Assembly: GCA_002281485.1 (NCBI GenBank)
Contig: NCGF01000004.1
Coordinates: 62,001-126,000, forward strand
Source: Sphingomonas sp. 28-66-16
GTDB lineage: Bacteria; Pseudomonadota; Alphaproteobacteria; Sphingomonadales; Sphingomonadaceae
DNA: 64,000 nucleotides
Direction: 5' to 3'
The notes under the pieces are model-generated. The model worked only from the letters and a program-made list of their open reading frames with translations, ran no database searches and was not told the origin of the DNA. The translations under genes and the position numbers were made by a program. The first letter of the stretch is position 1. Each line of letters opens with the position of its first letter. Of this stretch, positions 46,211 through 54,153 are shown piece after piece.

Positions 46211-47261
46211 CCGACGATCCCTTGGCGGGCGCGGCCGCCTGATCGTTGCCGGCCGCCGTTGCGGGATATTGCAACGGAAAATCGTTGAGCTGGCGCCACA
46301 ATTCATAGCCGGCCGAGACGGTATCCATCAACACCCAGCCGCGCACGTTGGCGCCCAGCCGGACATAGGGTTCCTTCGGCCATGGCGGCCGGTCAGGCGC
46401 GGGCTCGATCAGAATGCGAAACAGCCCGTTTGCCGACGCCGACAGGTCGATCGTGCGGACGCGGCCGTCGAACATTCCTTGCGCGACCGAGGGCCAACCG
46501 CTGAACTGGATCGCGGGCCACCCTTCGAACGCCAGGCGCACGCGTCGGCCGGGTCTGATCAGCGACACGTCTCGGCCATCGACATAAAGCGCCACCACGC
46601 GCGCCGATTCCTCGGGCGCGAAGGTCGCGAGGATATCGCCCGCGCTCACCATCGTCGCGCCCGCGCCCGCGTTGATCGTCATGATCCGGCCGGCGCGCGG
46701 CGCCCGCACGACCTGTGCCGACTGGCGGCTGAGATCGACGTTGACCTTGTTGATCGCGGCGCGGCTGGCAGCGATCTTGGCCCTATAATCGGCGACCTTG
46801 ATCTGCGCGGCCTCATAGTCGCGCCGCGCCGCGAGGCCCTCTCGGAACAGCGTGCCGGTGCGTTCGACATCGAGCATCGCGGTGCGGGCGGCTTGTTCGG
46901 CGGCGGCGATCTCCGCGAGCTTCTGCGCGCGTTCGGCGCGGATCCTGTCGAGCAGCAACGGATCATTGTCGATGATGCGTGCGATCGGATCACCCCGCTT
47001 CACTTGGCTGCCGTCGGTCACATACCATTCGTCGATCCTGCCGGGGACGAGCGCGGTGACGTTTTGCACGCGATCTCGCGGATCGAGCGCGATCACCGAT
47101 CCGGTTCCCGGTGCGGTCTGCACCCATGGAATGTAGACGAGCCCGATCAAGGCGATGACGATGCCGAGCCCGAGCATTGCCGCCAGCGCCCGCAGCACGT
47201 TCGGCGTGCGCAGTTCGCGCAATGTCTTGAAGCGGCCGAGCTCGTCAGCGTGCGCCTGCAT
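46200..47261 (-). CDS. HlyD-like periplasmic adaptor
   Basis: The ATG at 47261 gives 353 residues: a short cytoplasmic N-terminus, one membrane helix at about 25-48 (LAAMLGLGIVIALIGLVYIPWV), then a biotinyl-lipoyl-like hairpin (VTALVPGRIDEWYVTDGSQVKRGDPIARI, in two strands), a coiled coil at about 100-190, and a beta-barrel end. Such adaptors link an inner-membrane pump to TolC. A pronounced WPxxF/GWP-rich C-terminal stretch (RLAFEGWPAIQFSGWP) is unusual. It overlaps the ABC-type gene by 17 bp. Confidence 0.9.
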   Translation of the reverse strand: MQAHADELGRFKTLRELRTPNVLRALAAMLGLGIVIALIGLVYIPWVQTAPGTGSVIALDPRDRVQNVTALVPGRIDEWYVTDGSQVKRGDPIARIIDNDPLLLDRIRAERAQKLAEIAAAEQAARTAMLDVERTGTLFREGLAARRDYEAAQIKVADYRAKIAASRAAINKVNVDLSRQSAQVVRAPRAGRIMTINAGAGATMVSAGDILATFAPEESARVVALYVDGRDVSLIRPGRRVRLAFEGWPAIQFSGWPSVAQGMFDGRVRTIDLSASANGLFRILIEPAPDRPPWPKEPYVRLGANVRGWVLMDTVSAGYELWRQLNDFPLQYPATAAGNDQAAAPAKGSSDAK

Positions 47262-48948
47262 CGCGCGCCTCCCCGTCGCCGCGCAACGCCTCAAAGGCGG
47301 CCTTGTCCGGCGCGACCCCCTGACGATCGGCGCCTAGCCAGAGAAAGCCGTCAAGCGCCGGTGCCTGCTGGCGGTCGGTGAAATAGATGATGCTTCCCGG
47401 AAGGTCGCGCATCGCCTCGAACATCGATTGCAGCGCGTCACGCGAGATCATGTCGTACAGCGGCGACATCACCAGCAATTTCGGCCGCGCCAGTATCGCA
47501 CCGGCGAGCTTGAGCCGCATCATCTCGGTGATCGACAGCGGCGACCCGGTCGCCGCGAGCACGGTATCGAGCCCGCCAGGCAGCGCGCCGACGCGATGAT
47601 CGAGCCCGACGATCGTGATCACCTCCATCATCCTCTGATGGCCGCCATCGGGCGCACAGAGTTCCAGATAGTCGCGGATCGAACACTCGACGATCGTCGG
47701 CCGGTCGAGCACGATCACGTCGCTGCGCAGCTGATAGGCGTCGAGCGCTCCAAGTTCGGCGCCGCCAAGCGTGATGAACCCGCGATCGGGGACGCTGTGC
47801 CGCTTGAGCAGCAGCGCGAAGGCGCGCTGGGTTTCGGGATCGGCACCGGCGATCAGCCGCGCGCGATCGGGGATCGTGCAGGTGATCGAAACGGCGCCGA
47901 GCCGGACGTCCGAAAAAATCAGATCGCCCGACGTATTGCCGGCGCCGCTCAATCGACCCGGAGTCTCCTGGGGAATCGCATAGAGCAAGCCGAGTTCCTC
48001 GACCGCGACGACGAGGTCGTAGAAGATTTCGAGATATGGCCCGAGCTGGGAGACCCCATAGAAGATGCTCGAGAGGATCAGCTCGGCCGCGACCAGCTGG
48101 CCGATCGACAGCTGGCCCTGGATCACCAGCCAGCCACCCATCGCCAGCAGCCCCGCGCTCGCAATGGCATACAGGATGAGAAAGGCGACGGTCTGGGTGA
48201 AGCTGTAGCGCATGTGGCGGCGATAGGTGCTCACGTAGCGCGCGGTCTGCGCTTCCGAACGGTCGATCGCGTAGCTCAAATGGCGGCTCGACTTGTAGAA
48301 GCCGTTCGATGCCCCGACGCTCTCGAGCCAATGTGCAGTATCATATTTGGCGTGGCTGAGCTCGACCGCAGTCGTCATCGCCCCGCGCGACCAGAGCCGC
48401 CAGATCGCCCAGGTGAGCAGGATGAACAGCAAATTGAACCCGAGAAAGAACGGATGGTAGAAAGAGGTGACGACGAAGCCGACCGCCGATTGCAGCAGGA
48501 TGGTGAACAACCCGATGAGCAGCGATGGCACCGCCTTTTGCAGGTTCATCACTTCGAAATAGCGGTTGAAGAGATCGCCCTTGCGGTCGTCGCCGAAAAA
48601 CGGGTTACGGGCATGGACGGCGCGCAGCGTAATCTCGGCAACCAGCCGTGCGAAGATGTGCTGCCGAAACAGCTCGAGCAGATAGAAGCGCAACGCGCTG
48701 AGCACTGCCGACAGCATCAACAGCGCGAACAGGATCGCCGCCAGGGTGAACAATGGCGCCGGCAGCGCGGTATTCGCGACGCTGTTGATCAGCATCTGTA
48801 CCGAGATCGGTGTCGCCAGCGACAAGAGGCTGATGCCGATGCCGTAAATGATCGCCAGCACGAACAGCCCGCGCTGCGGCGCGAGGATCGGCTCGGCCCA
48901 GCGAAACACATCGCGGAGCCGGACGCCGCCAGAAGGTGCCTCAGCCAT
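47245..48948 (-). CDS. ABC exporter-like protein with a fully degenerate ATPase domain
   Basis: The 567-residue protein has the ABC exporter layout: a six-helix membrane domain (about 25-310) and a C-terminal domain (about 340-545) that still aligns with an ABC ATPase by the landmarks ALPGGLDTVL and ILARPKLLV. All catalytic motifs are lost. The Walker A region reads LIAGADPETQ (365-374), without the GxxGxGK(S/T) loop. The LSGGQ signature is LSITE (471-475). Walker B ends in MSP (494-496), without Asp or Glu. The switch histidine is D525. The frame is intact and coupled to HlyD and TolC genes. It may be a non-hydrolysing scaffold or a pump driven by another energy source. Confidence 0.87.
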   Translation of the reverse strand: MAEAPSGGVRLRDVFRWAEPILAPQRGLFVLAIIYGIGISLLSLATPISVQMLINSVANTALPAPLFTLAAILFALLMLSAVLSALRFYLLELFRQHIFARLVAEITLRAVHARNPFFGDDRKGDLFNRYFEVMNLQKAVPSLLIGLFTILLQSAVGFVVTSFYHPFFLGFNLLFILLTWAIWRLWSRGAMTTAVELSHAKYDTAHWLESVGASNGFYKSSRHLSYAIDRSEAQTARYVSTYRRHMRYSFTQTVAFLILYAIASAGLLAMGGWLVIQGQLSIGQLVAAELILSSIFYGVSQLGPYLEIFYDLVVAVEELGLLYAIPQETPGRLSGAGNTSGDLIFSDVRLGAVSITCTIPDRARLIAGADPETQRAFALLLKRHSVPDRGFITLGGAELGALDAYQLRSDVIVLDRPTIVECSIRDYLELCAPDGGHQRMMEVITIVGLDHRVGALPGGLDTVLAATGSPLSITEMMRLKLAGAILARPKLLVMSPLYDMISRDALQSMFEAMRDLPGSIIYFTDRQQAPALDGFLWLGADRQGVAPDKAAFEALRGDGEARDAGAR

Positions 48949-49071
48949 GATCGCCTCGAAAATCGGTGCTGATAAGGGCGATCAACGCTCGCCCGGGCGG
49001 GGAGAGCGAGGCAACCGATCCAGGGGCACCACGGGCAAGGTCATGTCTCTTCCAGAACTCGCTGGTCATCG

Positions 49072-49116
49072 AAAAAAACAGGGCGAGCGGAGGGGGAGGG
49101 GGGACCGGGCTCGCCC
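49072..49116 (-). terminator. Intrinsic terminator after the small secreted protein gene
   Basis: Read on the minus strand, GGGCGAGC (49116-49109) pairs with GCTCGCCC (49088-49081), followed by TGTTTTTTT. It separates the 80-residue protein gene from the ABC/HlyD/TolC operon, so that operon must have its own promoter between 48949 and 49071. Confidence 0.78.
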
Positions 49117-49143
49117 CGAGAGGGGGTTGGTAAAGCCGCCGCT

Positions 49144-49386
49144 TCAGCTGCTCGGAAGCGATTTCTGCTCGGGCATCTCGGCAGGCCGCTGCTCGAGAGC
49201 ACTGGCGTTCGCCGTTTCTTTGCGATCGCTGCACCGCATCACGGTGGTGATCAGTCCCTTGCCCGAGGGAAGCGGCAGGTGGTGGAGCGCGCAGCGTGGC
49301 GCGGCATCCGCCGATGACCGGTCGACAGCCTGGGCAGGCGCGGCGATCAGCGCCACCAGCGGCGCCAGAGAGGCGAGAATGATCAT
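49144..49386 (-). CDS. Small secreted protein, unknown
   Basis: ATG 49386 gives 80 residues with a clear signal peptide (IILASLAPLVALIAAPAQA, cleaved about residue 20). The mature 60-residue part has two cysteines (APRCALHH and TVMRCSDRK), probably a disulfide, and a charged glutamate- and proline-containing tail. No family is recognised. It has its own terminator and diverges from the two-component system across 163 bp, next to the degenerate ABC operon. Confidence 0.65.
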   Translation of the reverse strand: MIILASLAPLVALIAAPAQAVDRSSADAAPRCALHHLPLPSGKGLITTVMRCSDRKETANASALEQRPAEMPEQKSLPSS

Positions 49387-49403
49387 GTTCGGGTCCCTTG
49401 ATA

Positions 49404-49423
49404 GAGGCGGCAAGATCCGCCTC
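49404..49423. promoter_or_regulatory. Inverted repeat in the divergent region before the two-component system
   Basis: GAGGCGG (49404-49410) and CCGCCTC (49417-49423) form a perfect 7-bp inverted repeat with a 6-base centre, 18 bp before the secreted protein start and 127 bp before the response regulator start. It could be an operator or a 5' leader hairpin. Confidence 0.4.
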
Positions 49424-49549
49424 GTCGTGATCGGGGAGTTACGCGAGGGGCTTTTCCCGAGTTTCGCTGCATTGTGAGAAATCATTGCCGGCGGTACTGT
49501 CAGGGTGCTGTCCATTGACGCGCCGAATCAGCAGACCTACCGGAAGCGC

Positions 49550-50263
49550 ATGACGCCGCCGCCAACCATCATTCTGGTCGAGGACGATCCCGGCCTGCGC
49601 ACGCTGACGGCGCGGGCGTTGCAGGAAAATGGCTATACCGTCCGCACGGCGGGGGCGGCGCCCGAAATGTGGCTCGCGCTGGAGGCGGGCCCCGCCGATC
49701 TCGTTCTGCTCGATATCATGCTGCCGGGCACCGACGGCCTTGAACTCTGCCGGCGATTGCGACAGCAGACCGACGTGCCCATCATCTTCACGAGTGCGCG
49801 CGGCACCGAAACCGATCGCGTCGTCGGATTGGAAATCGGCGCCGACGATTATCTCAGCAAACCGTTCGGGACGCGCGAACTCATCGCGCGGGTGCGTGCT
49901 TTGTTGCGCCGCTCATCGGTCGAACCGCGCGAGGAACAGCGCGGCAAGGGCGTGATTCGCTTCGACGGCTGGACTGTCGCGCTGGCGCGCCGCGAGCTGA
50001 CATCGCCGACCGGCGCGTCGGTTGAACTGACCGGCGCCGAATTCGATCTGCTGACGAGCCTGCTCGATTATGCCGGCCGGGTCATCGCGCGCGAGCGCCT
50101 GATCGAATTGTCGCGAACGCGCGTCGGCGACAGCTCCGACCGGAGCGTGGACGTGCTGGTGAGCCGGCTTCGCCGAAAGCTCTCGGTCGACGGGCATGAG
50201 GCGCCGATCGTCACGGTTCGCGGCGTCGGCTATATGTTCAATGCGAGCGTCACACGCGAATGA
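49550..50263 (+). CDS. OmpR-type response regulator
   Basis: A two-domain regulator of 237 residues. The receiver has IILVEDDPGLR, phospho-acceptor D55 in LVLLDIMLPGTDG and the lysine in LSKPFGTREL. The C-terminal winged helix shows LTGAEFDLLTSLLDYAGRVI, SVDVLVSRLRRKL and TVRGVGYMF. GGAAG before ATG 49550 supports this start; a GTG at 49505 is in frame. It overlaps the histidine kinase gene by 4 bp and is the best candidate regulator of the adjacent secretion-like locus. Confidence 0.95.
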   Translation: MTPPPTIILVEDDPGLRTLTARALQENGYTVRTAGAAPEMWLALEAGPADLVLLDIMLPGTDGLELCRRLRQQTDVPIIFTSARGTETDRVVGLEIGADDYLSKPFGTRELIARVRALLRRSSVEPREEQRGKGVIRFDGWTVALARRELTSPTGASVELTGAEFDLLTSLLDYAGRVIARERLIELSRTRVGDSSDRSVDVLVSRLRRKLSVDGHEAPIVTVRGVGYMFNASVTRE

Positions 50264-51567
50264 GCCGGTTTGCCATTCGCCCGTTCGGGCTGATTGGACA
50301 GATTGTCGCCATCTTGTTGATCGCCGTGGTCGCCGAATTTGCGGCGAGCACCATCCTTTATGAGCGCGCCAGCGAATTTTCGGTGCGTGACGACGAGGCC
50401 CGACGGCTCGGCGAGCACCTCGTCGTCGCCAGACAACTTCTCGAAAAGGCGCCGCCCGCGCGCCGCCCGTCGATCGCGGCGGCACTGTCGACCGATCATT
50501 ACGAAACCGGCTGGGCGCCGCGTCCGCCATCGAGGCCGGCGGACACCCTGACGCTCATCCGCAGCCAGATCGTCGCGTGGGAGCCATCGCTCGCCAGTGC
50601 CGATCTTCGCCTCGCGCGCCGCGGCGATCCGATCGGCACTCGGATAACCGGCGGTCTGGTGCTCGCCGACGGCAGCTGGCTGTCGTTTCGCACGCTGCGG
50701 GGGGTCGGCAGCCAGGATTGGTGGCGCGGTCGCGTGCTCATTTCGGCGCTGCTCGCGCTGCTCGTGATCGGATCGGCGAGCCTGCTGGTCCGATCGACGC
50801 TGCACCCCCTGCGGCGCCTGGCACACGCGGCCGATCGCTTCGGCGCAGCCGCGCCCGAGCGAGTCGAGGAGGGCGGCCCGATCGAGATTCGTCAGGTGAT
50901 CACCGCGTTCAACCGCATGCAATCGCGCATACAGCGACTGATCGCCGAGAGAACCCAGGCGCTGGCGGCCGTCGGGCACGATCTGCGCACGCCGCTCGCG
51001 CGATTGCGGCTGCGAACCGACGGGGTCGGCGACGCCGATCTGCGGGCAACGATCGGCGGCGACATTGCCGAGATGGAGGCGATGGTCACGTCGTTGCTCG
51101 CCTATTTGGGCGGCGAGACCGATCCAGAGATACCGACGCTCACGGACATTGCGGTACTGTGCACCACGCTGGCCGACGATGCCGCCGATCGGGGGCGGGC
51201 AGTGACTTATGTCGGCCCCGATCATTGCGAGCTGGCGGTTCGCCGGAGCGGCTTGAAGCGCGCCATTTCGAACCTGCTCGAGAACGCGCTGCATTATGGC
51301 GACTCGGCCTGTCTCACCCTCGAAGCGCGCGACGGATCGATCCTGCTCGTGATCGACGATGATGGCCCCGGCATACCAGACGAATCGCTTGCCTCGGTCG
51401 TCGAACCCTTTGTCCGTCTCGATGCGGCGCGGCGACGCGATACCGTGGGGCTGGGGCTTGGTCTGGCGATCGTCGCCCGCATGGTCGCGGTCGAGGGCGG
51501 GACGTTCGGGCTCGCCAACCGGCCCGAAGGCGGGTTGCGGGCGACCATCGAATTGCCCCGCCTCTGA
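50260..51567 (+). CDS. Sensor histidine kinase (EnvZ-like)
   Basis: A membrane kinase of 435 residues. The first helix is at about 8-30 and a second near 155-175 flank a periplasmic sensor region. HAMP follows, then the HisKA domain with H240 in VGHDLRTPLARL. The ATPase domain shows NLLENALHYG (N box), IDDDGPGIPD (G1) and GLGLGLAIVARMV (G2). It is the cognate partner of the OmpR-type regulator by 4-bp overlap. The ligand is unknown. Confidence 0.95.
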   Translation: MSRFAIRPFGLIGQIVAILLIAVVAEFAASTILYERASEFSVRDDEARRLGEHLVVARQLLEKAPPARRPSIAAALSTDHYETGWAPRPPSRPADTLTLIRSQIVAWEPSLASADLRLARRGDPIGTRITGGLVLADGSWLSFRTLRGVGSQDWWRGRVLISALLALLVIGSASLLVRSTLHPLRRLAHAADRFGAAAPERVEEGGPIEIRQVITAFNRMQSRIQRLIAERTQALAAVGHDLRTPLARLRLRTDGVGDADLRATIGGDIAEMEAMVTSLLAYLGGETDPEIPTLTDIAVLCTTLADDAADRGRAVTYVGPDHCELAVRRSGLKRAISNLLENALHYGDSACLTLEARDGSILLVIDDDGPGIPDESLASVVEPFVRLDAARRRDTVGLGLGLAIVARMVAVEGGTFGLANRPEGGLRATIELPRL

Positions 51568-51627
51568 CGGATGGCGCCCGCCGTCGACCGCCGATCGTCG
51601 TAAGCGGCGTGTTTCGGCAAAATCGAG

Positions 51628-52494
51628 CTATCCGATCAGACTGGTGACGACCGGGTTGGGAAATTTTCGGCTGACCGTGATCGCGAGGAATTGTTCGGCG
51701 ATGCCCGGCAAGCGCTCCAGCTCGATCAGCGACCCGTCCGCGAGCTCGTCCTTGACGACGATCGCCGGCAGCACCGCGAGGCCGGCGCCTTCGCGCGCGA
51801 GCAAGCGCATCATCGCCATGTCGTCGACCTCGGCGGCAATCTGGGGACTGAGCCCCAGCCGGTCGACCAGGGCGTCGAAGCCCGTCCGGACGCTGCTGCC
51901 GATCGTCGGGACGATCACCGGGTGCGCGTCGAGCCACGCTGCCATGCCCGCGCCGGGGGCGCCCATTCCCGGCATGCCGACGAGGCTGACTGGCTGCTCC
52001 GACAGCCGGTGGGTGACATAGGGCGTCAGCGTATCGGCCGGGACCGGCTGGTTGGTGAGCACCGCGTCGAGCCCGTGCGCTGCCAGGGACGCCAGCAACT
52101 CGCCGGCGCTGCCCGAGCGCAGGACGATGTCGATATCGCCACGGCCGAGGATCGGTCGCAGGAAATCGATCTGAAAGTTGCGCGACAGCGTCGCCAGCGC
52201 GCCGATCCGGACCGGTTGGCGCGCGACTCCGGTCCGCCGCAACGTGCCGACCAGATCGCTTCCGGTCGCAAAGATCGAATCGGCATGGTCGAGCGCGATC
52301 CGCCCGGCTTCGGTGAGCACCATCTGGCGACTGCGCCGCTCGAACAACGGCTGGCCCAGCCGGTCCTCCAGCTTCCGGATCTGTACCGACAGCGCCGATT
52401 GCGAGACGCCCAGCCTGACGGCGGTGCGCGTGAGATTGCCGTCATGCGCGACCGACCAGAAATAGCGCAGATGATTATAATTGAGCTCGGCCAT
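51628..52494 (-). CDS. LysR family regulator divergent from dabBA
   Basis: The start at 52494 gives 288 residues. The winged helix-turn-helix is at about 5-65 (LNYNHLRYFWSVAHDGNLTRTAVRLGVSQSALSVQIRKLE as two helices plus recognition helix). The rest is the periplasmic-binding-like effector domain. It resembles NhaR-type LysR members. Divergence from dabBA across a perfect LysR-type palindrome that overlaps its own start codon suggests it controls the carbon-uptake genes and itself. Confidence 0.93.
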   Translation of the reverse strand: MAELNYNHLRYFWSVAHDGNLTRTAVRLGVSQSALSVQIRKLEDRLGQPLFERRSRQMVLTEAGRIALDHADSIFATGSDLVGTLRRTGVARQPVRIGALATLSRNFQIDFLRPILGRGDIDIVLRSGSAGELLASLAAHGLDAVLTNQPVPADTLTPYVTHRLSEQPVSLVGMPGMGAPGAGMAAWLDAHPVIVPTIGSSVRTGFDALVDRLGLSPQIAAEVDDMAMMRLLAREGAGLAVLPAIVVKDELADGSLIELERLPGIAEQFLAITVSRKFPNPVVTSLIG

Positions 52495-52519
52495 ATCGTT
52501 CTTATAAACAGAACGATAT
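52493..52519. promoter_or_regulatory. LysR operator between the regulator and dabB
   Basis: ATATCGTTCT (52493-52502) and AGAACGATAT (52510-52519) form a perfect 10-bp inverted repeat around TATAAAC. The core TTCT-N7-AGAA satisfies the LysR T-N11-A rule (T52500, A52512). The site overlaps the lysR start codon at 52492-52494 and ends 75 bp before dabB, fitting autorepression plus dab activation. Confidence 0.82.
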
Positions 52520-52593
52520 CGACCAAACAATGAATTTTATGCAGGGGCAGACGCCGCGTATCGGTTTCGCGATCGATTACGCAGGAGAGGTCG

Positions 52594-54153
52594 GTGCCGT
52601 TTTCCCTTATTCCTTCAGCCGCGCCCGTCGCTTTGCTGGCCGCAGCGACGCTCGGCCATCTTTTACCGGGGCGCTTCCCTGCGTCCGCCAAACGACTTTG
52701 CGAGGCGCTGGCGATGGTGGCGATGCTCGCCGCCATCGCTTCACTCGCCTTGCTCGTGGTGTACGGCCCGGTGACGAGTCCACTGATCGGCGCCGGCGGG
52801 ATCGGGCTGGCGCTGCGGATCGATGCGGTGAGCGCACCGCTGCTGCTGCTCATCGCCTTCATCGGCTGGGTGGTGATCCGCTATGCCTCGGTCTATCTCG
52901 ACGGCGAGGCGCGCGAAGGGCGGTTCATGGGCTGGCTGTGCGCCACGCTTGGCTTCGTCATGCTGATGGTCAGCGCGGGCAATCTCGGCCAGCTGGTGCT
53001 TGCCTGGATCGGCACCAGTCTGACACTGCACCGCCTGTTGCTCTTCTATCCCGAGCGCGCCGCCGCGCAGCGGGCTGCGCGCAAGAAATTCGTCGTCGCG
53101 CGGGCCGGCGATGCGGCGCTGCTCGGCGCGACGCTGCTGCTCTGGATTGGGCATGGTACGGGGGATATCGCCACGCTGACGGCCGCGATCGTGCGTGACG
53201 GTGCCTCGCGCTTCGACACCGGCGCGGCGGCGCTGCTCGCGGTCGCAGCGATGCTCAAATCGGCGCAGTTTCCCCTGCACGGCTGGCTGACCGAGGTGAT
53301 GGAGGCGCCGACGCCGGTGTCGGCGCTGCTCCATGCCGGAGTCGTCAATGCCGGCGGCTTCGTGCTGATCCGCTTCGCCGATCTGATGCTGACCGCCCCC
53401 GCCGTGCTCGCCGCATTGGTCATGATCGGCGGGCTGAGCGCGGTGATCGGCGGGCTGGTGATGCTTACCCAGCCGGCGGTCAAGACCTCGCTCGCCTGGT
53501 CGACGATCGCCCAGATGGGGTTCATGCTCATGCAGTGCGGGCTAGGACTGTTCGCGCTCGCGCTGCTCCATCTCCTCGCGCATTCGCTCTACAAGGCGCA
53601 CGCCTTCCTCGCCTCGGGCGGCGCGGTCGAGCAGATTGCCGCCGCCGCGCGGCCGGGGCCGGTCGCGGTGCCGAGCCTGCGCGCCGTCGCGCGATCCTTT
53701 CTCGCTGCGCTCGGCATCTATGTCGCGATCGGGCTTGCTTTCGGTTTTCATGACACATCCCCTCAGGCGGTCGCGCTCGGCGCGATCCTCATTTTCGGGA
53801 TCGCCTATCTGTTCGCACAAGGCCTGGCCGATGCCGCGCCGCGCGCGCTGGCGCGGCGAATCGTCGGCTACGCGGTCGCCGCGTCGATCGGTTATTTCGT
53901 GCTCCATCTGATCGCGATCGCGCTGACCGCAGGCACGTTGCCGCCGACGCCCTCACCCGACGCGCTCGGCTGGGTATTGATTGCGCTGGCGGTGCTGAGT
54001 TTCGGCGCGGTCGCCTTTGCCCAATCGACGTTCCCGCTCTGGTCGGGGCATCCGGCCGTCGCCGGGCTGCGCGTCCACCTCGCCAACGGGCTGTACGCCA
54101 ATGCGTTGTTCGATCGGCTGCTCGGCAGCTGGCGCCTGCAGGGAGAAAAGTAA
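52594..54153 (+). CDS. dabB: DAB inorganic carbon uptake, membrane subunit DabB (NuoL-like)
   Basis: DabB couples a cation gradient to carbon hydration by DabA. The protein has 519 residues and about 13-14 hydrophobic segments. It keeps the proton-channel lysine K222 in [17 protein letters not shown] and the following [18 protein letters not shown]. In the NuoL segment WEGVG the glutamate is replaced: [13 protein letters not shown] with I139, as in DabB-type proteins. Start is GTG at 52594 with AGGAGAGG upstream. The TAA overlaps the dabA ATG (TAATG). Confidence 0.92.
   Translation: MPFSLIPSAAPVALLAAATLGHLLPGRFPASAKRLCEALAMVAMLAAIASLALLVVYGPVTSPLIGAGGIGLALRIDAVSAPLLLLIAFIGWVVIRYASVYLDGEAREGRFMGWLCATLGFVMLMVSAGNLGQLVLAWIGTSLTLHRLLLFYPERAAAQRAARKKFVVARAGDAALLGATLLLWIGHGTGDIATLTAAIVRDGASRFDTGAAALLAVAAMLKSAQFPLHGWLTEVMEAPTPVSALLHAGVVNAGGFVLIRFADLMLTAPAVLAALVMIGGLSAVIGGLVMLTQPAVKTSLAWSTIAQMGFMLMQCGLGLFALALLHLLAHSLYKAHAFLASGGAVEQIAAAARPGPVAVPSLRAVARSFLAALGIYVAIGLAFGFHDTSPQAVALGAILIFGIAYLFAQGLADAAPRALARRIVGYAVAASIGYFVLHLIAIALTAGTLPPTPSPDALGWVLIALAVLSFGAVAFAQSTFPLWSGHPAVAGLRVHLANGLYANALFDRLLGSWRLQGEK

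Noticed and set aside
48941-49069. 42-codon minus-strand frame just before and overlapping the degenerate ABC gene start by 8 bp
   Set aside because: Starts directly after a terminator T run, has no ribosome binding site and no recognisable features; possibly part of the operon leader.
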